From Curtobacterium sp. MCSS17_008 (GTDB lineage Bacteria; Actinomycetota; Actinomycetes; Actinomycetales; Microbacteriaceae), in assembly GCF_003234185.1 (NCBI RefSeq), contig NZ_QKSM01000010.1, positions 1 to 64,000 of the forward strand: DNA of 64,000 bases. Reading direction: 5' to 3'. Shown piece after piece: positions 8,522-17,572 of the stretch. The notes beneath the pieces are model-generated. The model saw only the letters and a list, made by a program, of their open reading frames with translations. It was not told the DNA's origin and searched no databases. Position 1 is the first letter of the stretch. Each line of letters begins with the position of its first letter. The translations under genes and the position numbers were made by a program.

Positions 8522-8791
8522 ATGGCACTTGACGCGAAGGTCAAGCAGGAGATCATCGAAGAGTACGCGACCCACCCGGGCGACACCGGATCCCCCGAGG
8601 TCCAGGTCGCCGTTCTGACGCGTCGCATCAACGACCTGAACGAGCACCTCAAGGAGCACAAGCACGACCACCACTCGCGTCGTGGTCTGCTGCTCATGGT
8701 CGGTCAGCGTCGCCGCCTCCTCGGGTACCTCTCCGACGTCGACATCAACCGCTACCGCGCGCTCATCGAGCGCCTCGGCCTGCGCCGCTAG
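8522..8791 (+). CDS. rpsO: 30S ribosomal protein S15
   Basis: This 89-residue protein has the exact S15 length. S15 binds 16S rRNA and helps form the intersubunit bridge. Diagnostic features include [36 protein letters not shown] and [14 protein letters not shown]. The ATG at 8522 follows a strong purine-rich site (GGAAGGGGATC). The rpsO-pnp order is conserved in bacteria, but here an FMN reductase and a transglycosylase-like gene lie between them. Confidence 0.98.
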   Translation: MALDAKVKQEIIEEYATHPGDTGSPEVQVAVLTRRINDLNEHLKEHKHDHHSRRGLLLMVGQRRRLLGYLSDVDINRYRALIERLGLRR

Positions 8792-8818
8792 TCGACTCGC
8801 AGACACTGCGTGACCGAA

Positions 8819-8852
8819 CGCCCCGGTCCTCCTCGTGAGGACCGGGGCGTTC
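8819..8852 (+). terminator. rpsO terminator
   Basis: A 12-bp perfect stem (CGCCCCGGTCCT at 8819-8830 with its complement at 8838-8849) has a 7-nt loop and is followed by TTCCT. It lies just downstream of the rpsO stop and fits an intrinsic terminator. Confidence 0.8.
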
Positions 8853-8947
8853 CTCGTCGGCGGGAGGGGGTGACGCCGGGAATGGTTGCGCGCTCGGCGC
8901 GGTTCGGTACGATGTTCATGCAAACGCATCGAAAGTCGGGATCACTC

Positions 8948-9571
8948 ATGACCACCATCGCCGTCGTCTCCGCCGGGCTCTCCGAACCCAGCTCCACCCG
9001 CCTGCTCGCCGATCGCCTGGCCGAGGCCGCGGTCGTCGCCGTCGAGGCCGACCAGCCAGATGGTCACGTGGAGGTGCGCCACGTCGAGCTCCGGCCGATC
9101 GCACACGAGATCATCGACGCGATGCTCACCGGGTTCGCCGCGCCGGGACTCGCGGCCGCGCAGGAGACCGTGCTCGAGGCTGACGCCGTCGTCTTCGTCA
9201 CGCCGGTCTTCACCGCGGGCGTGAGCGGCCTGGCGAAGTCGTTCCTCGACGTGCTCGACAAGGACGGCATGGCCGACGTCCCGGTGCTCCTCGCCGCGAC
9301 CGGCGGCACGGCGCGGCACTCGCTGGCCATCGACCACGCCCTGCGGCCGGTCTTCGCCTACCTCCGCGCGGCGGTCGTGCCGACGGGCGTCTTCGCCGCG
9401 ACGGACGACTGGGGCAGCGAGGCGGACTCGGCTGCACTCGACGCGCGCATCCGCCGGGCCGGGGTCGACCTCGCGTGGGCGGTCCGCGCCTCCCGGCGGA
9501 CGCCGCAGCGAGCGGACGTGCTCGCCGCTCCGACCGACTTCGCGTCCCTGCTCGGCGGCCTCGGGCACTGA
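8948..9571 (+). CDS. NADPH-dependent FMN reductase (CE1759-like)
   Basis: This 207-residue flavodoxin-fold protein probably reduces FMN with NAD(P)H for partner monooxygenases. The start MTTIAVVSAGLSEPSSTRLL carries the phosphate-binding SxxxSSTR loop. VFVTPVFTAGVSGLAKSFLD and LLAATGGTARHSLAIDHALRP match the NADPH-dependent FMN reductase family. A promoter-like TTGCGC with TACGAT lies just upstream of the start (about 8885-8912). No oxygenase gene is adjacent, so the pathway is not visible. Confidence 0.85.
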   Translation: MTTIAVVSAGLSEPSSTRLLADRLAEAAVVAVEADQPDGHVEVRHVELRPIAHEIIDAMLTGFAAPGLAAAQETVLEADAVVFVTPVFTAGVSGLAKSFLDVLDKDGMADVPVLLAATGGTARHSLAIDHALRPVFAYLRAAVVPTGVFAATDDWGSEADSAALDARIRRAGVDLAWAVRASRRTPQRADVLAAPTDFASLLGGLGH

Positions 9572-9607
9572 CCCGCGCGCTGACGGAACGCGTCGGTAGG
9601 GGACGCG

Positions 9608-10815
9608 TCAGTACCAGTGCGGGTCCACGCTCATCTCGTGGCCCCAGGCTGCGCAGGGCGAGCCGTAGGCGTCGTGGATGTACGCCAGACCCCAGTCGAC
9701 CTGCGTGGCGGCGTTCGTCCGCCAGTCGGCACCGGCGACCGCCATCTTGCTCGCCGGCAGCGACTGGGGGATGCCGTAGGCGCCGCTCGACGCGTTCAGG
9801 GCGTTCGCCCGCCAACCCGACTCCTGGTTCCAGAGCGACACCAGGCACGAGAACTGGTCCGCACCCCATCCGTAGGCGCCGATCGCGCTCCGTGCGTACG
9901 CCTGCGCTCCCGCCGGGTCGACGACGACCCCGTCCGTGCTCGGGTAGGACGTGCCCGAACCGCCGCTCGTGGCCGCCGGCGTCCCGGTCGCGGCGGCCGC
10001 CTCCGCCGCCTCCGCCGCCTCGGCTGCGGCGGCCTGTTCGCGGGCGCGCTGCTGCGCGGCCTTCTGCGCCGCCACCTGCAGGCCGAGCTCGTACCGCCGC
10101 TGGGTCCTGGCGGTGGTGTCCTTGAGCTCCGCGAGCTGGGCGTAGAGCTCGTCGCTGTGCTGTCGGGTGTCGGTGACCGCCTGCTCGGCGGTGTCCGACG
10201 CGGTGCGGGCCGCGGCGGAGCGCTGCTCGGCCGCGTGGGCGAGGGTGCTCCGCTCGGCCTCGGCGCGCTCGGCCTGGTCGTGCAGCGACGCCGCGGTGCG
10301 GCCGGCGACCGAGGCGTCGTCGAGGACCCCCTCCCAGGTGGTCGAGAGCTGGTCCATCGCGCCCAACTGGTACAGCAGTTGGCCCGGGTCGTCGGCGGTG
10401 GCGATGCGCGCGGTCATCGCGTTCCCGCTGCCGTCGCGGTACAGGGTCGCGGCGAGCTGGCCGGCTCGCTCCTGGGCCCGTGCAGCGGTGCGCTCGGCAC
10501 TGTCCGCCTGCGTGCGCAGGGCCGTCGCCGCCTGGGCGGCCGAGGCGAGGTCGGCCTCGGCCCGGTCGGCGGCCTCGCTCGCGTCGAGAGCCGCCTGCGA
10601 CTTCTCGGCGGCGTCCGCCTGCACGGAACGGAGGGCGGCCTGCACCTTCCGCACCTGCGCCGCGGCGGCACGCTCGTTCCCCTCCGCGCGCTGCACGTCC
10701 TGCCAACTCGGGTACTCGGTCGCGTTCGCGGGCAGGACGGTGACGACGGGGCGACGAGCGCGCCGGCGACCACGGCGGCCGCGACGAGCACGCCCCGGGA
10801 AGGGGTGGGACGCAT
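9608..10815 (-). CDS. exported coiled-coil transglycosylase-like protein, apparent frameshift near 10748-10751
   Basis: The main frame encodes a mature exported protein: an Ala/Glu/Gln-rich coiled coil of about 200 residues (PcsB-like), an Ala-rich linker, and a C-terminal lysozyme/transglycosylase-like domain (FSCLVSLWNQESGW, GAYGIPQSLP, AATQVDWGLAYIHDAYGSPC). It probably acts on peptidoglycan. The signal peptide (MRPTPSRGVLVAAAVVAGALVA, start 10815) lies in a different frame. It joins VVTVLPANATEYPSW only if one base is added in the GGGG run at 10748-10751. The joined protein would be about 402 residues with an ANA cleavage site. This is either an assembly error or a real inactivating deletion. 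Confidence 0.75.
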
Positions 10816-10873
10816 GGCGGCAGGCTACCGGGGACACGCCCGTTCGCCACGAGCGACACCGGTCGGGAGCCTG

Positions 10874-10917
10874 AGGACTGGTAAAGTCCTCATCGTCCGG
10901 GGACCGTTCTCCGGACG
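10874..10917 (+). promoter_or_regulatory. structured leader upstream of pnp
   Basis: Two inverted repeats lie in the roughly 240-bp gap before pnp: AGGACT/AGTCCT (10874-10890), which spans a -10-like TAAAGT, and CGTCCGG/CCGGACG (10894-10917). pnp messages are often controlled through leader hairpins cut by RNase III, but that function here is inference. Confidence 0.4.
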
Positions 10918-11108
10918 TCACACGCAACAGTGACACCAACAACACTGCGCAGACCGGGCACGGAGCTGGTCATCGGTGGTGGTTCGCGGGCCCTTCGGAC
11001 TCCCGAGTGCTTCTACTGCTGGCCAGACATGCGTCCCGACCCCTCGGCGCGCACGCACCATCGAGTGCCGTCGCCCGGGTCTGCCGAACACGTCAAGGAG
11101 GCACCCTT

Positions 11109-13382
11109 TTGGAGGGTCCCGAGATCAAGTTCGCCGAGGCCGTCATCGACAACGGCAAGTTCGGCAAGCGCGTCGTCCGGTTCGAGACCGGCCGGCTCGC
11201 ACAGCAGGCCCAGGGCGCGGTCGCCGCGTACCTCGACGAGGAGACCATGCTCCTCTCGGCCACCAGCGCCGGCAAGCACCCGCGCGAGGGCTTCGACTTC
11301 TTCCCGCTGACGGTCGACGTCGAGGAGCGCTCGTACGCCGCCGGCAAGATCCCCGGCTCGTTCTTCCGCCGCGAAGGCCGTCCGAGCACCGAGGCGATCC
11401 TCGTCTGCCGTCTCATCGACCGGCCGCTGCGCCCGTCGTTCGTCGACGGCCTGCGCAACGAGGTCCAGATCGTCATCACCGTCCTGAGCATCGCGCCGGA
11501 CGAGTTCTATGACGCGCTCGCGATCAACGCGGCGTCCGCGTCGACGCAGATCTCCGGTCTGCCGTTCTCCGGCCCGATCGCCGGTGTGCGCCTCGCGCTC
11601 ATCGACGGTCAGTGGGTCGCGTTCCCGAAGGCCTCGCAGCTCGAGGAAGCCGTCTTCGACCTCACCGTCGCCGGCCGCGTCGTCACGGACGAGCAGGGCA
11701 ACGAGGACGTCGCGATCATGATGGTCGAGGCCGAGGCGACCGAGCACGCCTGGGACCTCATCCAGGGCGGCGCCACCAAGCCGGACGAGGCGATCGTCGC
11801 GCAGGGCCTCGAGGCGGCGAAGCCGTTCCTCAAGGTCCTCGTCGAGGCGCAGGCGAAGATGGCCGCGCAGTCGGCCAAGGAGATCCAGGACTACCCGGTC
11901 TTCCCGCCGTACGCCCCGGAGGTCTACTCCGCCGTCGAGGCACTCGCCCTCGACGAGCTCAAGGACGTCTACCAGATCGCCGGCAAGCTCGAGCGTCAGG
12001 ACAAGGACGACGCGCTCAAGGCGAAGGTCAAGGACGCCGTCGCCGCCCAGGTCGAGGCCGGGGAGCTCCCCGAGGCCGCGAACGGGCAGGTCAGCGCCGC
12101 CTACAAGTCGGTCACGAAGAAGGTCGTGCGCGGCCGCATCCTGACCGAGCAGGTCCGCATGGACGGCCGCGGCCTGGCTGACATCCGTCCGCTCGACGCC
12201 GAGGTCGCCGTGATCCCGCGCGTCCACGGCTCGGCGATCTTCCAGCGCGGCGAGACGCAGATCCTCGGCGTCACCACGCTGAACATGCTCAAGATGGAGC
12301 AGCAGATCGACTCGCTGTCGCCCGTCACGAAGAAGCGCTACCTGCACCACTACAACTTCCCGCCGTACTCGACCGGTGAGACCGGCCGCGTCGGTTCGCC
12401 GAAGCGTCGCGAGATCGGGCACGGTTTCCTCGCCGAGCGCGCCCTCGTGCCGGTGCTGCCGTCGCGTGAGGAGTTCCCGTACGCGATCCGTCAGGTGTCC
12501 GAGGCCCTCGGCTCCAACGGCTCGACGTCCATGGGTTCCGTGTGCGCCTCGACCCTGTCGCTGCTCAACGCCGGTGTGCCGCTGCGTGCCCCGGTCGCGG
12601 GCATCGCGATGGGCCTCGTCTCCGACACCGTCGACGGTCAGACCCGCTACGCGGCGCTGACCGACATCCTCGGTGCCGAGGACGCCCTGGGCGACATGGA
12701 CTTCAAGGTCGCCGGCACCTCGGACTTCGTCACGGCGATCCAGCTCGACACGAAGCTCGACGGCATCCCCTCGTCGGTGCTCGACGCCGCGCTCAAGCAG
12801 GCCAAGGAAGCGCGCTCCGCGATCCTCGGCGTGCTGACCGAGGCGATCGACGCCCCCGACGAGATGGCGGACACCGCTCCGCGCGTCATCTCGGTGCAGA
12901 TCCCCGTCGACAAGATCGGCGAGCTGATCGGCCCGAAGGGCAAGACGATCAACGGCATCCAGGACGAGACCGGTGCCGACATCTCGATCGAGGACGACGG
13001 CACGGTCTACATCGGTGCCGTCGACGGTCCCTCGGCCGAGGCCGCCCGCGCGCAGGTCAACGCGATCGCCAACCCGACGAACCCGGAGATCGGGGACCAG
13101 TTCCTCGGCACGGTCGTCAAGATCGCGACCTTCGGCGCGTTCGTGTCGCTGCTCCCGGGCCGCGACGGCCTGCTCCACGTCTCCGAGGTCCGCAAGCTCG
13201 CCGGTGGCAAGCGTGTGGAGAACGTCGAGGACGTGCTCGGCGTCGGCCAGAAGATCCTGGTCGAGGTCACCAAGGTGGACGACCGCGGCAAGCTGTCGCT
13301 CGCGCCGGTCGTCGCCGACGACGTGGACACCGAGGGCCGCGAGGGCCACGAGAAGCACACCGAGGACCCCGCCGAGGGTTGA
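11109..13382 (+). CDS. pnp: polyribonucleotide nucleotidyltransferase (PNPase)
   Basis: This 757-residue phosphorolytic 3'-5' exoribonuclease is a core enzyme of RNA decay. It has two RNase PH-like domains, then a KH domain ([20 protein letters not shown], about 595-660) and an S1 domain ([21 protein letters not shown], about 675-735). The acidic C-terminal tail is short. TTG 11109 was chosen because AAGGAGG (11095-11101) lies 7 bases before it and [19 protein letters not shown] is the usual actinobacterial PNPase start. The upstream in-frame ATG would add a non-homologous segment. The M16 peptidase and rpsO nearby match the conserved neighbourhood. Confidence 0.97.
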   Translation: MEGPEIKFAEAVIDNGKFGKRVVRFETGRLAQQAQGAVAAYLDEETMLLSATSAGKHPREGFDFFPLTVDVEERSYAAGKIPGSFFRREGRPSTEAILVCRLIDRPLRPSFVDGLRNEVQIVITVLSIAPDEFYDALAINAASASTQISGLPFSGPIAGVRLALIDGQWVAFPKASQLEEAVFDLTVAGRVVTDEQGNEDVAIMMVEAEATEHAWDLIQGGATKPDEAIVAQGLEAAKPFLKVLVEAQAKMAAQSAKEIQDYPVFPPYAPEVYSAVEALALDELKDVYQIAGKLERQDKDDALKAKVKDAVAAQVEAGELPEAANGQVSAAYKSVTKKVVRGRILTEQVRMDGRGLADIRPLDAEVAVIPRVHGSAIFQRGETQILGVTTLNMLKMEQQIDSLSPVTKKRYLHHYNFPPYSTGETGRVGSPKRREIGHGFLAERALVPVLPSREEFPYAIRQVSEALGSNGSTSMGSVCASTLSLLNAGVPLRAPVAGIAMGLVSDTVDGQTRYAALTDILGAEDALGDMDFKVAGTSDFVTAIQLDTKLDGIPSSVLDAALKQAKEARSAILGVLTEAIDAPDEMADTAPRVISVQIPVDKIGELIGPKGKTINGIQDETGADISIEDDGTVYIGAVDGPSAEAARAQVNAIANPTNPEIGDQFLGTVVKIATFGAFVSLLPGRDGLLHVSEVRKLAGGKRVENVEDVLGVGQKILVEVTKVDDRGKLSLAPVVADDVDTEGREGHEKHTEDPAEG

Positions 13383-13411
13383 TCCCCGGCGCTCCGCGCT
13401 GCTGACACCGC

Positions 13412-13445
13412 AACGGCCGCCACTCCTGCTGGGGTGGCGGCCGTT
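13412..13445 (+). terminator. pnp terminator
   Basis: The 15-nt arms 13412-13426 and 13431-13445 (AACGGCCGCCACTCC and near-complement, one mismatch) form a 4-nt-loop hairpin just after pnp. It faces the convergent PEBP gene. Confidence 0.75.
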
Positions 13446-13464
13446 GCCGCGCGGGCGGGGTGCG

Positions 13465-13992
13465 TCAGGAGGCGGGGGTCTCCTGCGTGCCGGTCAGCTG
13501 GGCGCGACCGAGCAGGTGCTCGCGGAGCAGGAACCCGACCACGGCCGGGGTCGCGTCGGCCGGGGCCTCGAGCACGGGGACTTCGAGCGCGCTGAGGGTG
13601 AAGACGTAGCGGTGCGGCCCATGGCCGGCGGGCGGTGCGGCACCGAGGTAGGTGTCCGTGCCGTACTCGTTGCGTCGGCGGAGCGCCTCGGCGGGCAGCA
13701 GCGCGTCGTCCGTCCCGGCACCCTGCGGCAGCGAGGTCGTGGACGCCGGGACGTCCGTCAGGCTCCAGTGCCAGAAGCCGGAGCCGGTGGGCGCGTCGGG
13801 GTCGTACACGGTGAGCACGTAGCTCGCGGTGCCCTCGGGGGCGCCGTCCCACTCGAGCGCGGGGGAGCGGTCCTCGCCGCCGGCGTCGGAGCCTCGTGCC
13901 CAGTCGGGCAACGCGCCGCCGTCGGTGAAGTCGGGGCTCGTCAGGGTGAACGTGGGGACCTCGGGGAGGTTCCAGTTGGGGTCGTTGGCCAT
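13465..13992 (-). CDS. YbhB/YbcL family Raf kinase inhibitor-like protein (PEBP)
   Basis: This is a 175-residue phosphatidylethanolamine-binding-protein family member. Typical features are RSPALEWDGAPEGTASYVLTVYDPDAPTGSGFWHW split across the ligand pocket, LPAEALRRRNEYGTDTYLGAAPP, and GPHRYVFTLSAL. Bacterial members are small cytosolic proteins of poorly known function. The start was placed at ATG 13992 (MANDPNWNLPEVPTF); codons further upstream give only low-complexity residues. It is convergent with pnp. Confidence 0.88.
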   Translation of the reverse strand: MANDPNWNLPEVPTFTLTSPDFTDGGALPDWARGSDAGGEDRSPALEWDGAPEGTASYVLTVYDPDAPTGSGFWHWSLTDVPASTTSLPQGAGTDDALLPAEALRRRNEYGTDTYLGAAPPAGHGPHRYVFTLSALEVPVLEAPADATPAVVGFLLREHLLGRAQLTGTQETPAS

Positions 13993-14138
13993 GCACCCAG
14001 CCAACACCCGGGGCCTGTTCCGCGGATGGGACGCACGCCAGGCCCGTCGCGGCGCCGCCACGGTCCTCCCGTCCGTCCCGTGGGCCGTGGGCCGGAAGGC
14101 CACCCGCGACCGGGGTCCTCCGGAGCGGGCGCTCTGCC

Positions 14139-14807
14139 TCAGCGCGTGATGACGCGCTCGACCACCCGACCGAGCGCGGCCGTGGCGGCGATCGCGTCGC
14201 CGGCGTACGCCCCGGCCATGGCTCCGTCGCGCGCGAGCATGAGCTCGTCGGCGCCGTCGCCCGGCAACGGGTGCCCGGCGCGCTGCAGGAGCGAGGCGAG
14301 CTCGTCCGTGTACCAGTCGCGGTGCGTGGCGACGACCTGACGGACGGGCTCACGGGGATCGTGGTACTCGGCGGCGGCGTTGAGGAACGGGCAGCCGCGG
14401 AACTCCGCACGGCCCACCTCGTCCGACACGGCGGCGACCCAGGCGCGGACGGCGTCGGTCGGGGAGTCGGCGTCGGCGACGAGTCCGGCGAACCCCTGCC
14501 GCACCCGTTCGTCCTGCGCACGGATGTAGGCGAGGATCAGGTTGTCCTTCGACCCGTAGTGCTTGTAGAACGTCGCCTTCGTGACGCTCGCCTCGGAGAT
14601 GAGGCGGTCGACGCCGACGCCGCGGATGCCCTCCTCGTAGAAGAGCCGGGACGCGGTCTCGAGGATGCGGACCTTCGCGCCGCCGGAGCGGGGAGCCGGG
14701 GGGACGCTCGACCCGTCCGGCGACGCGAGGTTCGTGCTCGGGCCCGGGAGACGCTGGACGGCCGGTTGGGGGGAATCGACCGTCACAGCGCTGCTCCTCG
14801 GACTCAT
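14139..14807 (-). CDS. TetR/AcrR family transcriptional regulator
   Basis: This 222-residue regulator has the N-terminal helix-turn-helix after a basic/Pro-rich head: KVRILETASRLFYEEGIRGVGVDRLI...VTKATFYKHYGSKDNLILAY, about residues 42-90. The C-terminal ligand domain contains FRGCPFLNAAAEYHD, a motif seen in TetR proteins related to the YxaF/LmrA type. It is divergent from the M16 peptidase gene, and an AGAC-N2-GTCT site lies between them. ATG 14807 was chosen; a longer reading to 14912 begins in the promoter region. Confidence 0.88.
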   Translation of the reverse strand: MSPRSSAVTVDSPQPAVQRLPGPSTNLASPDGSSVPPAPRSGGAKVRILETASRLFYEEGIRGVGVDRLISEASVTKATFYKHYGSKDNLILAYIRAQDERVRQGFAGLVADADSPTDAVRAWVAAVSDEVGRAEFRGCPFLNAAAEYHDPREPVRQVVATHRDWYTDELASLLQRAGHPLPGDGADELMLARDGAMAGAYAGDAIAATAALGRVVERVITR

Positions 14808-14925
14808 CGGCTCCGCGGGGAAGTGGGGGGACTCCGCCGCGCAGGACTGATGTCCCGAGCCACCGGGCCGGAATCTAGGGGGGCTTCCGACCCGATGAAG
14901 AAACTGTACCACAGTGAGGACAGAC

Positions 14926-14935
14926 AGACGAGTCT
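14926..14935. promoter_or_regulatory. candidate TetR-family operator
   Basis: AGAC-GA-GTCT is a small palindrome in the divergent TetR/M16 region. It lies about 20 bases upstream of a TACAGT-like -10 for the regulator (reverse strand, near 14905-14912). TetR regulators often bind such sites next to their own gene; binding here is inference. Confidence 0.35.
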
Positions 14936-15031
14936 TTCTATCCTCCTCTGCTGTCCCCCACTTCGAGGCACGCGCCGCGAGACTGTGGAAACTGGGCGGG
15001 TGGCCTCGGCGGATCAGTAGGCTCGTCTGCG

Positions 15032-16366
15032 ATGAACCAGCCAGTGCCGTTGCCGCTCGAGGCCCAGGACACGTCGTTCCTGACGTCCGGTGGTGCCTTC
15101 GTCCGTCGATCCGTGCTGCCGTCCGGGGTCCGGGTCCTCACCGAGGCCGTACCGGGGGCGAGTTCGACGAGTCTCGGGTTCTGGGTCGGTGTCGGCTCCC
15201 GTGACGAGCGCGAAGGGCAGTTCGGCTCCACGCACTTCCTCGAGCACCTGCTCTTCAAGGGCACTGGGCGGCGCAGCGCCCTCGACATCGCCATCGCCTT
15301 CGACTCGGTCGGCGGCGAGCACAACGCCGCGACGGCGAAGGAGTACACCTGCTACTACGCGCGTGTGCGGGACACCGACGTCCCCATGGCGGTGGAGGTG
15401 ATCGGTGACATGGTGACCGGTTCGGTGCTCGACGCCGACGCGTTCGCCGTCGAGCGCGGCGTCATCCTGGAGGAACTGGCGATGGCGGCCGACGACCCGG
15501 CCGACGTCGCGGGCGAGGCGTTCTTCGCGGCGGCCTTCGACGGGCACCCCCTCGGCCGTCCCATCGGGGGCACGCCGGAGAGCATCCGTGCCGTCGGGCG
15601 CGACGAGGTCCTCGACCACTACCGCGAGCACTACGCGCCGAACGGCATCGTCGTGACGGCGGCCGGCGCCGTCGACCACGACCGGTTCCGCGAGCTCGTC
15701 GAGCACGTGTTCCGTGACGCGCCGCAGGCCTCCCCGCTCGCGCGACGCACGCCGCAGCCGGTCGCCGACCCGGCCGTGCCGCGCCTCACCGTCGCGCACC
15801 GCCCGACCGAGCAGGTCAGCATGCTCCGCGGGTCACAGGGCCTTGACCTCCGCGACGACCGGCGGCCCGTGCTCAGTGTGCTGAACGCCGTGCTCGGCGG
15901 CGGGATGAGCTCCCGCCTCTTCCAGGAGGTCCGCGAGCGCCGCGGTCTCGCCTACGCCGTGTCGTCGTTCGCCCCGGCGTACCTCGACAACGGTGCCTTC
16001 GGTGTCTACGCCGGGTGTGCTCCGGACAACGTCGCCGGGGTGGTCGAGATCATCGACGCCGAGTTCGCCCGCATGGTCGACGACGGCATCACCGAGGACG
16101 AGTTGCGGCGTGCGAAGGGACAGATCGAGGGCGCGCTGACGCTGTCGCTCGAGGACTCCGACGCCCGCATGACCCGTCTCGGCCGGTCGGAGCTCGGGAC
16201 GGGGGAGTTCACCGACCTCGGGACGGCCCTGCAGCGCGTCGACCGGGTGACCCCGGGCGACGTGCTCGACCTCGCGCGCGACCTGCTCACCCGGCCGACG
16301 ATCACCTCGGTCGTCGGCGCCGTGCAGCAGGACCGACTGGCAGCGGCCATCGGTGCCGAGGGGTGA
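15032..16366 (+). CDS. M16 family zinc metallopeptidase (processing-peptidase-like)
   Basis: This 444-residue single-repeat pitrilysin-family peptidase has the inverted zinc motif HFLEH at residues 68-72, followed by AATAKEYTCYYARV and VERGVILEELAMAADDP, which supplies the third ligand Glu. The second half contains the RxxxxY-type region (GGGMSSRLFQEVRERRGLAYAV). This gene follows pnp in many actinobacteria. ATG 15032 is preceded by TAGGCT (15018-15023), eight bases away, so the leader is nearly absent. The stop overlaps the next gene (GTGA). Confidence 0.93.
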   Translation: MNQPVPLPLEAQDTSFLTSGGAFVRRSVLPSGVRVLTEAVPGASSTSLGFWVGVGSRDEREGQFGSTHFLEHLLFKGTGRRSALDIAIAFDSVGGEHNAATAKEYTCYYARVRDTDVPMAVEVIGDMVTGSVLDADAFAVERGVILEELAMAADDPADVAGEAFFAAAFDGHPLGRPIGGTPESIRAVGRDEVLDHYREHYAPNGIVVTAAGAVDHDRFRELVEHVFRDAPQASPLARRTPQPVADPAVPRLTVAHRPTEQVSMLRGSQGLDLRDDRRPVLSVLNAVLGGGMSSRLFQEVRERRGLAYAVSSFAPAYLDNGAFGVYAGCAPDNVAGVVEIIDAEFARMVDDGITEDELRRAKGQIEGALTLSLEDSDARMTRLGRSELGTGEFTDLGTALQRVDRVTPGDVLDLARDLLTRPTITSVVGAVQQDRLAAAIGAEG

Positions 16367-16974
16367 CGGACGTGTCGCACTACCTGTACCTCGTCCGGCA
16401 CGGCGAACACCAGGACGCCGAGCACGGCCTCCGCGACGGCAAGCTCTCCGAGCGTGGCAAGCGGCAGGCCATGCTCATCGCCGACCGCCTGGGCGGGGTG
16501 CCGTTCGACGGCGTGTACCACTCGCCGCTCGACGCCGCGAGCGAGACCGCGGCCTTCCTGGCGCAGCGCCTGCCCTCGATCCAACCCGAGCCGTCGACGC
16601 TCCTGTTCGACTGCATCCCCTCCGGCCCGACGCCGGACATGCCGCATGCGTACCAGGGGTGGTACGGCGGCGTGACCGAGGAGGAGATCGTCGCCGGTCA
16701 GGCCCAGATGGGCGACGCCGTCGCCGAGTGGTTCACGCCGGCACGCGAGGACCGGCACGACCTGCTCATCACCCACAACGCGGTGATCGGGTGGTTCGTG
16801 CGCGAGGCCTTCCAGGCGCCGGAGTGGCGGTGGATGGGCACGAACGTCGCGCACACCGCGCTGACGATCATCCGGATCCGCTCCGCGAAGCCGGCCGAGG
16901 TCGTGACGCTGAACGACCTGGCGCACCTGCCGGTCGAGCTCCGCACCGGCCTGCCGGTCGACCAGCCCGTCTAG
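16363..16974 (+). CDS. histidine phosphatase family protein
   Basis: This 203-residue protein has the phosphoglycerate-mutase-like signature LVRHGEH (catalytic His near residue 13) and the second active-site His in DLLITHNAVIGWFVREAF. The substrate could be a phosphosugar or nucleotide; the sequence does not say. GTG 16363 overlaps the M16 stop in a GTGA arrangement, so the two are probably coupled. A second in-frame GTG nine bases later is possible. Confidence 0.85.
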   Translation: MTDVSHYLYLVRHGEHQDAEHGLRDGKLSERGKRQAMLIADRLGGVPFDGVYHSPLDAASETAAFLAQRLPSIQPEPSTLLFDCIPSGPTPDMPHAYQGWYGGVTEEEIVAGQAQMGDAVAEWFTPAREDRHDLLITHNAVIGWFVREAFQAPEWRWMGTNVAHTALTIIRIRSAKPAEVVTLNDLAHLPVELRTGLPVDQPV

Positions 16975-17014
16975 CGTCGTCCGGCACCGGCCGGCGGACG
17001 CTCCGCGCGTCAGC

Positions 17015-17060
17015 GCACCGGCAGGGAGGCACGCGTCGCACCGGCAGGGAGGCACGCGTC
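17015..17060. repeat. 23-bp perfect tandem duplication at a gene end
   Basis: Units 17015-17037 and 17038-17060 are identical (starting GCACCGGCAGGGAGGCACGC). They contain the GGGAGGC half-motif seen in other intergenic hairpins. The flanking TCAGCGCACCGG occurs both before the first unit and at 17059-17070, where it is the 3' end of the GNAT gene. The duplication therefore copied the gene's last codons. Confidence 0.85.
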
Positions 17061-17547
17061 AGCGCACCGGCTTGCGGTACCAGGCCGTCGCGTTCGGGTT
17101 GTCGTTGAACGGCTCGACGCGCTGGTAGCCCCGACTCCGGTACATCGCACCGGCTGCGACGAGCGAGTCGTTCGTGTCGAGGACGACGCTCGTCGCGCCG
17201 AGCTCCCGCGCCGCCTGCTCGAGTGCGTCCATCACGGCGGTCGCGACGCCACGGCCGCGGCCGGCGGGTGAGACGTACACGTGCTTCACCTCGAAACGGA
17301 CGTCGCCGGCGTCGTCCGGGATCCGGCGGAGGCCACCGCAGCCGACCGCGAGCGCGTCGGCGCCGTCCTCCTCGTACGCGACGACGAAGACGCCGTTCGG
17401 CGGTGCGAACTCCGCGGCGGGGGTGCGCTTCCGCGAGTAGGTGCCCTGCGCGGTGGGGAACGTCGCCTCGCGTTCGTCGAGGTAGGCGTCGAGCAGGGCG
17501 TCCACCTCGGGCGCGTCGGCGGGCACGGACCTGACCTGGAGCGGCAT
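17059..17547 (-). CDS. GNAT family N-acetyltransferase
   Basis: This 162-residue acetyl-CoA-dependent acetyltransferase has the acetyl-CoA pyrophosphate loop in VKHVYVSPAGRGRGVATAVM (motif A, RGRGVA) and a C-terminal YRSRGYQRVEPFN motif B. The acceptor substrate is unknown. ATG 17547 lies exactly six bases from a TAGGAT hexamer on the reverse strand. That hexamer overlaps the dapB promoter, so both genes appear leaderless and share one palindrome. Confidence 0.87.
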   Translation of the reverse strand: MPLQVRSVPADAPEVDALLDAYLDEREATFPTAQGTYSRKRTPAAEFAPPNGVFVVAYEEDGADALAVGCGGLRRIPDDAGDVRFEVKHVYVSPAGRGRGVATAVMDALEQAARELGATSVVLDTNDSLVAAGAMYRSRGYQRVEPFNDNPNATAWYRKPVR

Positions 17548-17572
17548 GCGTCGATCCTAGGATGGACGCATG
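17545..17572. promoter_or_regulatory. palindromic bidirectional leaderless promoter (GNAT/dapB)
   Basis: The 28 bases from the GNAT ATG to the dapB ATG form a palindrome with a single mismatched pair. The centre is ATCCTAGGAT (17554-17563), which provides TAGGAT on both strands. Each hexamer is followed by exactly six bases and then ATG. The two genes would share one -10 core, with both transcripts starting at or next to the start codon. Confidence 0.6.

Noticed and set aside
11007..11108. in-frame ATG at 11007 as the pnp start
   Set aside because: It adds 34 residues unlike PNPase and ignores the AAGGAGG site placed for TTG 11109.
14029..14095. possible GGGAGGC-family hairpin upstream of the PEBP gene
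   Set aside because: Arms are too mismatched to call with confidence.
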